Positions 27,566 to 36,058 of a stretch of 64,000 bases of DNA are shown in pieces; position 1 is the stretch's first letter, and every line of letters begins with the position of its first letter. The translations under genes were made by a program, and so were the position numbers. This DNA is from Acinetobacter sp. NIPH 2100. GTDB taxonomy: Bacteria > Pseudomonadota > Gammaproteobacteria > Pseudomonadales > Moraxellaceae. Below the pieces are notes generated by a model, which was given only the letters and a program-made list of their open reading frames with translations, was not told the origin of the DNA and ran no database searches. The stretch is taken from assembly GCF_000369805.1 (NCBI RefSeq), contig NZ_KB850224.1, positions 2,611,287-2,675,286 on the forward strand. Direction: 5' to 3'.

Positions 27566-27850
27566 TCAATAACTTAAACAACAAAAGCATTCACCAAACA
27601 TGTTGTATATAAATTCAACAGGTGCATCTACTGGATAGACATCCGTTTCTTCTAAATAAAAAATTTTCCCATCCTCAAGTATCTTTAAAATGTTGTCTTT
27701 TCTTTTTAGTACAACACCTTTTCTTATTATTTTTTTAATTTCTATTCCTTCTATTTCAAAGATTGGAAAAAAAACCATTTGCCCTAATCTTAGATTATTG
27801 GAATTAAAGCGCTTATATCTTTTACACTTTATACAGATCCACTCCTTCAC
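27566..27850 (-). CDS. Small hypothetical protein with Cys pairs
   Basis: 94 residues. It starts at GTG with AAGGA 6 nt upstream. CIKC (6-9) near the start and CFCC near the end could bind a metal. The middle is strand-rich and basic. It is AT-rich compared with neighbours. No family is recognised. It is convergent with the LysR gene. Confidence 0.45.
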   Translation of the reverse strand: MKEWICIKCKRYKRFNSNNLRLGQMVFFPIFEIEGIEIKKIIRKGVVLKRKDNILKILEDGKIFYLEETDVYPVDAPVEFIYNMFGECFCCLSY

Positions 27851-28171
27851 TTAAAAATCCTTACTTATAATTTTTAATAATGATTAATTATTATTATATA
27901 AAACTTTAACAATAAAAATTATCAATAAATCCAACAAAATATTCATTTAACATAAATTAAAGTAATTACAAACACTTAAAATAAAATCTTATCTGATCTA
28001 TCCACCATTAAATTTTCTCATTTTATCTATAAAATAAATATCACTTTACTTTTAATTCCCCATCTAAGTTTTATATTTCAGATCAATGCAGATGTTGGAT
28101 TAAAAAGAACATCTGCATTTTTATTTTAAAACCGATCTGGAATCCAGAGCAGTTTCAATACTCTCCCTAAA
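27851..28171. other. AT-rich gene-free stretch with a plus-oriented terminator
   Basis: No convincing gene. A hairpin at 28085-28139 (AATGCAGATGTT with its complement, 31-nt loop) is followed by TTTTTATTTT on the plus strand. It looks like a terminator reading rightwards, but no plus-strand gene ends here; the nearest is 540 bp away. It could still stop read-through into the receptor gene region. Confidence 0.4.
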
Positions 28172-30514
28172 CTAAAACGACTGAGAAATGCTCAACTTAT
28201 AATCACGACCTGTACCTGTCATATACTCACCTAAATACATTTTGTAATCTCGGTTAAACAGATTATCAATTGAGAGATTTAACTTTGGTCCCTTCTCACC
28301 GACAGGCTGCCAGTCGGCGTAAACACCATGCAGTGAATAGCCTTTGGTTTTTGGCAAAGAAAAAGAAGTCGCGGCAATCGACTTATCATTGTCAGATAAA
28401 CTCCGATCCTGTGCTGCTACAAATATACCTCTCCAGCCCATGGTCAAATGATGCTCAGGTACATTGACCCCTAATGTTGCTGTGGCTTTTCTTGGCGGAA
28501 TATCGGTCATCCAAGTTTTTTGGTCGAACCAAGGATTAACTGGAGAATTGTCACGACGTCCTCGAATATATGAATAGGTCAATCCTGTGAACCAAGTCGG
28601 TTGATTATAGAAAAGCTCAGCTTCATAAGCTTTGATCGTATAATCATTCACATTGCGATAAAAACCAGGATCGTAATTGCCATTACAATCGCTCATACTG
28701 CCATTTCCACCATTGGCATTGATTTCCGCCTGTGCCTTACAGAAGGTTGAACGATTACGGAAGATTTCATCACTACCACGATTGCGGTGATAAGTAAGAC
28801 GTACCTGTAAATGATCTTCTGTAGCAAAAACATCATCAAAATTCATTTCATTCCCAACACGAATCGCCAGCATTTTTTCAGGCAATAGGTAGCGACTGGT
28901 TGCAGACAACGAAGTACCTGCTGATTGCACATAATATTGTTCATCTACACGTGGCGCACGCCATGTTTTACTGATATTGGCAAACCAAGTCAGATAATCC
29001 GCCTGCTTCCAAGCCAAGGCTAAGCGTGGTGACCAGCCTGTATAAGTTTTACTTGAATAATCATGTCCTGCACTTGGATCGTTATAACGTGGTGCACGGT
29101 TCGGGTTACCTGTGTTTTTGATGTGATCGTAACGCAGCGATGGTGTAATGGTAAAATTATTAATCTGATATTGATCTTCCACAAAGGCACTCAGCATTTG
29201 CTGATCCCCAGAAGGCATATAATATGGTTCATAATAACCAAAGTTATAATCAGGCTTAGTGGCATTGTTTTTATCGTAAATTAGAGAGTTCTGCTCCATC
29301 TTTTGATATTGCGCCCCCAGTTTTAATTTATGCGTACCGTATTCAGTCGTAATATCACTAATATTACTGAGTTTAAAAGCCGTATTGGTATACGTTACCC
29401 AGCTTTCATTGCCCAAGGTTGCCGCTGAACCATTAACACTGGGGAGTCTTTGATCATGTTGATCCGTCTTTGAATAAGATGCCGTCGCTTTTAAATTGAG
29501 GTATGGATTGGATTCTGGATTGAACTCATATCCCATCGAATAGCTGGTATCGTTCTGATCACGATAAACCAAACGACGTTTCCAAGCCTCATCGTAACCA
29601 TATTTTTTAATATCCGCTTCTGTAGGCACAGCATCTTGGTCACGCATCGCTGCAAATGGTTCCCAACCTTTATGTCCCCCCTGCATCGCATTTAAAGTAA
29701 TTTTTTGGCTGTCAGTCGGATGAAAATTCAGCTTGGCCAAATAGGTATTTTGCTCTTGTACAGAATATAAAAACTTACTGCCATCTGGACGCTTAACATC
29801 GCCACTGTCTCGCTTGGTATAGTAGAACATTCCATCCGCAAACCCATTTTCACTTTTACCATACACTGCACCGGTATAAGTGTTTTGTGCATTATTGGAA
29901 AAACGCGAATACTTTAAAAAAGCCCCCATATTTTGATCTTCTCGAAGCAGATCAGTTGCGTCTTTAGTTTCCAATGTGACTTTTCCACCAAAACCACCAT
30001 TTCCAACTTCAACGTTATGTGGTCCTTTATCTACCGTAATTTTCTTTAAAATTTCAGGCTCAATAAAGACTGAACCTTGGCGGTATTTATCAAAGCTTTT
30101 AACCGAGTCATCCAAGGTAATCGGGACATCTTCAACCCCACCCATTCCCAAGATATTAATCGTTTGCCCACCGGGACGTGGTGAACCCGCAGAACCCACA
30201 CTCGGCATATGATCCAGCAATTGCGCAACATTATTTGCTTGATAACGATCAATGGCTTTTTGGTTTAACACACTCTGACCAAACCGAATGGTATCTTCTT
30301 TATCTGCCTGCACCTCGATGGGCGTCATCTGATAAATTTGATTCTGATCACTGGCTGTAGATGAGTTTTTTGGCAATGCTACAGTTTTGTCTGAATTCAC
30401 TAAAACTGTCGTATTACTCTCCGCATAAACTTGGACTGTTAAGAAATTCATAGATAAAGCAATAGCTAACGCAAGTGGCTTCATCACTGTTTTTTGAGGG
30501 AGAACTTGGAACAT
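28172..30514 (-). CDS. TonB-dependent receptor, haem/haemoglobin-transferrin type
   Basis: 780 residues. A signal peptide ends near residue 31 (VYA-ES). A TonB box-like MTPIEVQAD lies near 65-73. The plug domain (about 80-190) contains NVAQLLDHMPSVGSAGSPRPGGQTINILGMGG. The 22-strand barrel ends in the typical aromatic ISQSF. The text resembles the haemoglobin/transferrin/lactoferrin receptor family, so haem or iron-protein uptake is likely but not proven. No hemophore, haem oxygenase or TonB genes lie nearby. A gene relic and an AraC regulator gene lie upstream. Confidence 0.85.
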   Translation of the reverse strand: MFQVLPQKTVMKPLALAIALSMNFLTVQVYAESNTTVLVNSDKTVALPKNSSTASDQNQIYQMTPIEVQADKEDTIRFGQSVLNQKAIDRYQANNVAQLLDHMPSVGSAGSPRPGGQTINILGMGGVEDVPITLDDSVKSFDKYRQGSVFIEPEILKKITVDKGPHNVEVGNGGFGGKVTLETKDATDLLREDQNMGAFLKYSRFSNNAQNTYTGAVYGKSENGFADGMFYYTKRDSGDVKRPDGSKFLYSVQEQNTYLAKLNFHPTDSQKITLNAMQGGHKGWEPFAAMRDQDAVPTEADIKKYGYDEAWKRRLVYRDQNDTSYSMGYEFNPESNPYLNLKATASYSKTDQHDQRLPSVNGSAATLGNESWVTYTNTAFKLSNISDITTEYGTHKLKLGAQYQKMEQNSLIYDKNNATKPDYNFGYYEPYYMPSGDQQMLSAFVEDQYQINNFTITPSLRYDHIKNTGNPNRAPRYNDPSAGHDYSSKTYTGWSPRLALAWKQADYLTWFANISKTWRAPRVDEQYYVQSAGTSLSATSRYLLPEKMLAIRVGNEMNFDDVFATEDHLQVRLTYHRNRGSDEIFRNRSTFCKAQAEINANGGNGSMSDCNGNYDPGFYRNVNDYTIKAYEAELFYNQPTWFTGLTYSYIRGRRDNSPVNPWFDQKTWMTDIPPRKATATLGVNVPEHHLTMGWRGIFVAAQDRSLSDNDKSIAATSFSLPKTKGYSLHGVYADWQPVGEKGPKLNLSIDNLFNRDYKMYLGEYMTGTGRDYKLSISQSF

Positions 30515-31026
30515 ACGTCTTCACCGAAAGATAAAAATTCATCATCCGCCTAAAAAGGCGATAAAATAATCAAGGATTAAATGAGATAAAAATAATAAAA
30601 TCAAAAAAATAATATTCAGGAAAATGCTATTTGTTCAGGTTTCAAGTAAATTTTGAAAAGATTTAAACATGGACTCATATGCACTATGGTAATCGGGATC
30701 ACGATTTTGGATCAACGGCTGTCTATCATACATTGGAAGAGGATGGATCATTGAATTATGCAAACCCTACAAATAATATTAATTATCATTTACATTTAGA
30801 AGGTTGTAAATAACTTCTCCAATTTTTTGGCATAACCAAGCAAATTTCCAAGTTAATCGTGAAAGTCACCACATGCATTAGGAATACGGCACTCAACATG
30901 GAAAAATAATGATGGAGTAAAAGACAGGGTGAAATATGATCAAAAGTTATAGCGCAAATACAAGCCTTAACTCTCATTGTGACTTCGTTTTGGGTAAGGA
31001 TGATAACTAAAACGCAAATAATAAAA
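30515..31026. other. Gap between receptor and AraC genes
   Basis: No complete gene is convincing here. It holds a small CGCCT-AAAA-AGGCG hairpin at 30547-30560 in the receptor leader, and a plus-strand relic at 30667-30813 described separately. A minus-strand open frame at 30786-30977 has no ribosome site and overlaps the relic, so I leave it out. Confidence 0.4.
30667..30813 (+). pseudogene. Relic encoding a protein C-terminus
   Basis: Opens directly after a TAA stop and runs 48 codons to TAA. The encoded text includes MHYGNRDHDFGSTAVYHTLE and ends in NYHLHLEGCK. It has normal protein composition but no ribosome site before its only ATG (30679), so it looks like the last part of a longer gene. 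The family is not recognised. It could instead be a very small gene of unknown type. Confidence 0.35.
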
Positions 31027-32043
31027 CTATGAACGATGATTTAAAATTTTTTTCTTTCGATATTGCAATGGACTCATTCCCGTCCACGTTTTAAATGCTC
31101 GAATAAATGAGGTCTGTTCTTGGTAAGCCAATAGCATTGAAATGTCCAGAATACTCAAATTTAAATCTGCAAGATAATCAAAGGCTAAATCTCTACGGAC
31201 TTGATTTAATTTCTCTTTAAAAGTGTATCCGTGCTGTTTTAATTTCATTTGAAAAATACGCGATGGCAAGCCAATCTGATTTGCTACGTATTCCACGCTA
31301 ATATTACCTTTATTCACAGCCTGGATGATTGCCTTCTGTACTAACTCATCGAAAACATCCAGATGAGGACGCTTTGAGAGTAATACATTCGCTTGCTTGA
31401 TTAAAATATCATTCAGTACAGGGTCCGCATTTGGCACCGCGAGTTCAAGGCTATTCATAGAAATGTAAATTTCAACATGATCACTTTCAAACTCAACAGA
31501 ACAACCAAAAAAATTTTCATAATTATAAAAAAATTTATTTTTTTGCGTACTAAAATTTATTTTATGCACATGAATAATATTAGGATGGACCAATTGATTC
31601 AAAAAAATATAAAAAACTCCCATCAACAACTCATCCACAAGATGATTATTTTTTATGTACGGATCTTCACTCCAGCTTATAATAATAAAATCATCTGAAA
31701 CGGACATCTTTGCTGGTTTAGTTTCACAGAATAATCTTTGATATTTTATAAAAGAATTGAGAACTTCCAATATATTTTCACTAGACAGAGCAATATAACC
31801 TAAAATACCAAGATGTTTAGGTTGTGCATATTTTGAAATATCCAGTCCAAGTGTAGGCTTTGGATATTTTTGATTAATATCCTCCAATAATTCAATCCAA
31901 TCCCAAAGTGGAATTAACTCATTGGTTTTATAGTCACTCAAATATTTTGCATTTTTAAGATTATTTTTTACACAAAAATAAATCAATAGGTTTTGCATCG
32001 CACTAGAAACTAATTTAACTTGATTAGACTTACTCAAAACCAT
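31027..32043 (-). CDS. AraC family regulator with arabinose-binding-like N-domain
   Basis: About 338 residues. The N-terminal two thirds resembles the PF12625 type (helical ligand domain, as in OruR/ArgR-like AraC proteins). The C-terminal 100 residues carry two helix-turn-helix motifs (SVEYVANQIGLPSRIFQMKL and SILDISMLLAYQEQTSFIRAF) and the closing TGMSPLQYRKK. A GTG three codons upstream (32052) is an alternative start. A consensus CRP-like site and a 20/21-bp tandem repeat lie upstream. Confidence 0.85.
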   Translation of the reverse strand: MVLSKSNQVKLVSSAMQNLLIYFCVKNNLKNAKYLSDYKTNELIPLWDWIELLEDINQKYPKPTLGLDISKYAQPKHLGILGYIALSSENILEVLNSFIKYQRLFCETKPAKMSVSDDFIIISWSEDPYIKNNHLVDELLMGVFYIFLNQLVHPNIIHVHKINFSTQKNKFFYNYENFFGCSVEFESDHVEIYISMNSLELAVPNADPVLNDILIKQANVLLSKRPHLDVFDELVQKAIIQAVNKGNISVEYVANQIGLPSRIFQMKLKQHGYTFKEKLNQVRRDLAFDYLADLNLSILDISMLLAYQEQTSFIRAFKTWTGMSPLQYRKKKILNHRS

Positions 32044-32189
32044 TTCACCCACTCTATCTCATATCAAGAACCACACCTCCAAGAAGGAATCAAAAACCAC
32101 TCATGCAAGTACATTATTTAATCAAATTAAAAAAACCATCATCGTCCATGCTTTCAACCCCTTACAAATACGGCAGAAAAACTTTTTTT

Positions 32190-32205
32190 TGTGATATTAG
32201 TCACA
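32190..32205. promoter_or_regulatory. Consensus CRP/Vfr-like site
   Basis: TGTGA-TATTAG-TCACA, a perfect match to the TGTGA-N6-TCACA core. Its centre is about 145 bp upstream of the AraC-family start on the minus strand. Binding by an Acinetobacter CRP homologue is inferred. Confidence 0.55.
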
Positions 32206-32234
32206 TATAGTGTTAAAAATCTACTGGAAAACTG

Positions 32235-32275
32235 AATAAAAAAATTATCATTTCAATAAAAAAAATTATCATTTC
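32235..32275. repeat. Two-copy tandem repeat, 20/21-bp unit
   Basis: Two adjacent copies (32235-32254 and 32255-32275) of the unit AATAAAAAAATTATCATTTC, differing only in one extra A in the second. The spacing of about two helical turns is typical of AraC-family operator half-sites. It lies upstream of the AraC-family gene. Confidence 0.6.
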
Positions 32276-32558
32276 AAGGAAAGTTTGGAGATTGTGAAGC
32301 TGTCTTTAACATAAGAGGTGGCAAAAATTTATTTTTATTCAGTATTCAAATCTTTAAACGGGTGATAACGAAACAGAAACTAATAGTTATTCTAATTTTT
32401 TGTTTTACCAGCAAAACAAATTTACCCAATTCAATAAAAACTGACGAATTTAAAAATATTTTTATAATTGATTGACTTTAGATAATTCACTATTTTCAAT
32501 TACAGTGTAGACGTCTACTTTTATTATTTTTCTATAGATGATATTGATCTTATTTTAA

Positions 32559-32849
32559 TTAACGATAGGAGAAAGCTAACTCAACAAAAATGAGCAAAAG
32601 AAAGAGTAAGACAATAACAACAAGACTAAATATTAAAGAAAAACTTACAACAAAGTAGAAATCATTTATTTTTTCAAGAAATAAAATAAACAGATAAAAG
32701 ATTAAAAAAATATAACTAATATTTGTATTCCACAAGCACATAGTAAGGACACAAACCTGTTCATTTCTTAAAAATAACCCATCATCATTTTCTTGATTCT
32801 TCTCATTCATTTTATCAATATCTAGTAATAACGTTTTCTTATAGATCAC
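32559..32849 (-). CDS. Small hydrophobic membrane protein, uncertain
   Basis: 96 residues with two long hydrophobic stretches (about 46-60 and 66-92). The GTG start has a strong AAGGGG ribosome site 5 nt upstream, which is the main reason to keep it. The region is very AT-rich, so hydrophobic Phe/Ile/Leu text could be chance. No family is recognised. Confidence 0.35.
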   Translation of the reverse strand: MIYKKTLLLDIDKMNEKNQENDDGLFLRNEQVCVLTMCLWNTNISYIFLIFYLFILFLEKINDFYFVVSFSLIFSLVVIVLLFLLLIFVELAFSYR

Positions 32850-33533
32850 ACCCGCCCCTTAGATCTATTATAAAAATAGACCTTACCTCCTTTAACCCTA
32901 AATTTATTAGCATTTAATACATAAAAACTAGCATTACATACAAAGAGTCATGAAAATAATCAGAAATCTAAAAATATTTATTAAAAATTTCATATACATA
33001 TAGAAAGAAAATACCACAACCGCCTTCAATTTTGCTCTTAAAATAATAGCACCATACAAGGCAAATATTAAAATTTTAATAAAAAAATCAATAAAATACA
33101 AAAGCTTAAATAAATCAAAAAAGGTTACAGAAATTAATTTTCTAAACTAAATAGGTGTATTTTTTGTAATTATAATCTATAGATTCATTTATTTTATATT
33201 TCCACTCTATTTTCATTATTCATTCATTGATATCTGATATATAAACAAAGATCACTCTATACAATTATATGATTTTACTTAAAAATATTTTTAAATAAAT
33301 TTAACTTAATATCTTAGATGTTTACTTTAATGAAAATTTCTTTATCTGAATATTAATTTCTTCCTCAATTCATGCCCTCAGAATACAAAACATTAAATAC
33401 ACAAACACATAGACAGAAAAAACAAAAAAACATGTAGCTATCAGCATATGAAAATTAGAATATAAAATAAGAGATTGATAAATAAAAACTTATTAAGTTA
33501 AAGAAAATCATTATGGCTGTACACAAGCAAGAC

Positions 33534-33557
33534 AATATGTGATTTAAATCACATATT
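33534..33557. promoter_or_regulatory. 24-bp palindrome with CRP consensus upstream of pgaA
   Basis: Perfect symmetry around TGTGATTTAAATCACA, which contains TGTGA-N6-TCACA, with four further symmetric bases each side. It lies 36 bp before the pgaA ATG. A TAAAAT (33557-33562) directly after it could be a -10 element, so binding here might repress or position the promoter. Regulation is inferred. Confidence 0.65.
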
Positions 33558-33592
33558 AAAATAAAAAAGAGAACCAACAAACCAAACACTTT

Positions 33593-36058
33593 ATGCAAAA
33601 AACTCATCCACTTGTCCCAACCAGTCTATTGTTTCTGTTAATTTCTAATATGTCACATGCCCATACATCTGATTTTTTAAGAGAAAAAGCAATTTATCAA
33701 ATTAAAAATGGGCAAGCAGCTCAAGGTTTGACGAGCCTTGAATCGCTGTTACAGCAGTATCCTGATCAACAGAATATTCTAGCTGATTACCTATTGTCAG
33801 CCTCCCAGATTCAAACTATCCCTCAAGCTACCCTAATCGATTTAACTCAACGAATTCAGCCAAAGCGCTTCCCTGAATATGCTCAACTCGCGACGGTTAA
33901 ACTTTTACGGGACCAGAAACAATTTAATTCGGCATTAGTTCTACTCGAAAAATTTGAGCCTTATCAGATGCATAATCGCATGCAAGTTGCAATTCTAAAA
34001 TCCGCATTATTGGCAGAAAATAAGCGACTGGCTGAAGCAGCAAAGATATTACAAAATCTTGATACAGCAGAAATGAATGCAGAACACTTGAGCATAGTCG
34101 CATACGTTTATCGTCTATTGGGACAATACACTTATGCATTAAAAACGATTCAGCTGGCTTATCACCAATACCCCACCAATGCTGCCATTCAAAACGAGTA
34201 TTTCAATGTTTTAGTTGCTCTTGGCAGTTATGAAATGGCAACCGATTTTTCCAAAAAACATCAACTCAAAGAGAATGCTGAGAATTTAGCTTGGCAAAAT
34301 AGAATTGGAAAATTTTCACAGAATGTAAATGAGGCAATCAAACAACAAAAATATTTATCTTCACGTGCTGAAAGTGAAGCCAGAACTTTTGAGCAACTTG
34401 ATCAAGTTTTGGAAGAAGCTGAACAAATTTCCCAACAAATTCCAACCCATCAGGCCATGTTCAATCGTTTCTATTACGACTATCTCTACGCTCTAAATTA
34501 TCGAGGCCAAAAACAACAACTTTTTAGCATCTTAAAACAAGTCTCCTTGCCTCCAATAGAACAAATGCCTGCGTATACGCGCCATGCCATTGCAGATGCA
34601 TACCTCGCAAATAAACAACCAACCGAAGCTGAGATGATCTATCGCAACTTACTGCCTGAAAAGAACTATCCGGATATTAGCCTCTATACATCACTTTATT
34701 ATTCATTGATTGAACAAGAAAAATATAAGGAGGCGCATGCACTGGTTATCGTGATTGATGAACTGATTCCCACATATGAATACAGCGAAGCCAAAGGCGT
34801 CGATAAGAATGTCCACCCAGATCGAAATGAATATCTATCGTTAGTAGCATTGGATATGGCTTATCGGAATCGCTTGGATTTATCGGAACAATATCTCAAA
34901 GATACAGTTAGCAAAACTCCGAATAATGCTCAATATTTAAATGATTTAGCCAAAATCCAACGTTGGCGAGAAAATCCTCGCCAAGCTCAACAAAGCATTG
35001 ACCGTTTAAATGGTTTAGAACCTCACTCAAAATACACACGTATCAATAACATGCAAAATACTCAGGCCATTGGTGATATCCAGTCTTGGCGCAAGCAAAC
35101 CCAAGCACTGATCCAAGACTACCCAAGTGATAGTAGTGTCATCAAAAGTAATAAAGAATTAGAGGATCGCAATCATGCCAGTATCATCCATGAAAGCCGC
35201 TTTTCACGTAGCCATGCTGAACAAAACCAGTTATTACACTCACTCAAAGGAACACGTGACCGTGAATCCAATACCTCGCTATATTCGCCATGGCTTGCAG
35301 ACAATTATCGAGTATTTGTTGAACATCAAGATATTTGGGGGAAATATGCAGATGGAAACTTACAAGAGCAACGCTTTGGTTTGGGATTAGAATGGCAAGA
35401 CCAAGGCAAAGCTTTGGCACTGGTTGCCTCTGAAAATATCGACGGGCAGCGTCAAGGCTTAAGAGCGGACTGGTCACATCAACTCAATGATTACTGGCAA
35501 TACGCGTTATCCATCAACACCCAAGCCAATATTCCCTTACAAGCCATTGATCAAGATGAAAATGGCAAATCTTATGCTGCTACGATTCGTTGGCAACAAA
35601 ATGAATCCCGTCAAGCCTATGCAGGATACAGCTACACAGATATCAGTGATGGCAATAAACGCCATGATTTTTTTGCAAACTATAATCAACGTGTTTTCCA
35701 AACTGCTCATCACACGACACAAGCTGGTTTTTCAACATTTTTAGGGAAAAATCATTTAGATAACGTGGCTTATTTTAGTCCTAAACAAAGTTATAGCCTT
35801 GCGATCAATTTGAACCATGACTGGTTGACTTGGCGAAATTACGAACGTCACTTCAATCAAAATTTCTCGATCAATGCGGGGATGTTTCACCAACAAGATT
35901 ACGGCTCCAAACCTATTTTTGATGCGCAATATCGACATGAATGGCAATTGTCGCGGATCTGGGCACTGCATTATGGGATTGGTTGGAAACAACATCCTTA
36001 TGATGGCATTAATGAAAAACAAACTTATGCCCTGTTCGGTTTTGGGGGGCGATTCTAA
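33593..36058 (+). CDS. pgaA: PNAG export porin PgaA
   Basis: 821 residues. A signal peptide covers about 1-24. TPR repeats fill the periplasmic half (about 25-500) and a 16-strand outer-membrane barrel the C-terminal 300 residues, ending in ALFGFGGRF with the terminal aromatic residue. This is the PgaA architecture: TPRs bind de-N-acetylated poly-beta-1,6-N-acetylglucosamine and guide it through the pore. The ribosome site is weak: a purine-rich AAGAGA sits about 20 nt from the ATG. First gene of pgaABCD. Confidence 0.95.
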   Translation: MQKTHPLVPTSLLFLLISNMSHAHTSDFLREKAIYQIKNGQAAQGLTSLESLLQQYPDQQNILADYLLSASQIQTIPQATLIDLTQRIQPKRFPEYAQLATVKLLRDQKQFNSALVLLEKFEPYQMHNRMQVAILKSALLAENKRLAEAAKILQNLDTAEMNAEHLSIVAYVYRLLGQYTYALKTIQLAYHQYPTNAAIQNEYFNVLVALGSYEMATDFSKKHQLKENAENLAWQNRIGKFSQNVNEAIKQQKYLSSRAESEARTFEQLDQVLEEAEQISQQIPTHQAMFNRFYYDYLYALNYRGQKQQLFSILKQVSLPPIEQMPAYTRHAIADAYLANKQPTEAEMIYRNLLPEKNYPDISLYTSLYYSLIEQEKYKEAHALVIVIDELIPTYEYSEAKGVDKNVHPDRNEYLSLVALDMAYRNRLDLSEQYLKDTVSKTPNNAQYLNDLAKIQRWRENPRQAQQSIDRLNGLEPHSKYTRINNMQNTQAIGDIQSWRKQTQALIQDYPSDSSVIKSNKELEDRNHASIIHESRFSRSHAEQNQLLHSLKGTRDRESNTSLYSPWLADNYRVFVEHQDIWGKYADGNLQEQRFGLGLEWQDQGKALALVASENIDGQRQGLRADWSHQLNDYWQYALSINTQANIPLQAIDQDENGKSYAATIRWQQNESRQAYAGYSYTDISDGNKRHDFFANYNQRVFQTAHHTTQAGFSTFLGKNHLDNVAYFSPKQSYSLAINLNHDWLTWRNYERHFNQNFSINAGMFHQQDYGSKPIFDAQYRHEWQLSRIWALHYGIGWKQHPYDGINEKQTYALFGFGGRF

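Larger units (their letters stand above)
32053..33592. other. 1.5-kb AT-rich intergenic region before pgaA
   Basis: Very AT-rich, with only one candidate gene (32559-32849, minus). It contains two consensus CRP-like sites (32190-32205 and 33534-33557) and a tandem repeat (32235-32275). I see no other coding signal on either strand. Its length and composition differ from the compact neighbouring DNA. Confidence 0.6.

Noticed and set aside
30765..30790. Fur-box-like AT-rich sequence upstream of the receptor
   Set aside because: It matches the 19-bp Fur consensus only partly, lies about 250 bp from the start codon and is in a very AT-rich relic, so chance is likely.
30786..30977. 63-codon minus-strand open frame next to the relic
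   Set aside because: No ribosome site, overlaps the plus-strand relic, no recognisable family.
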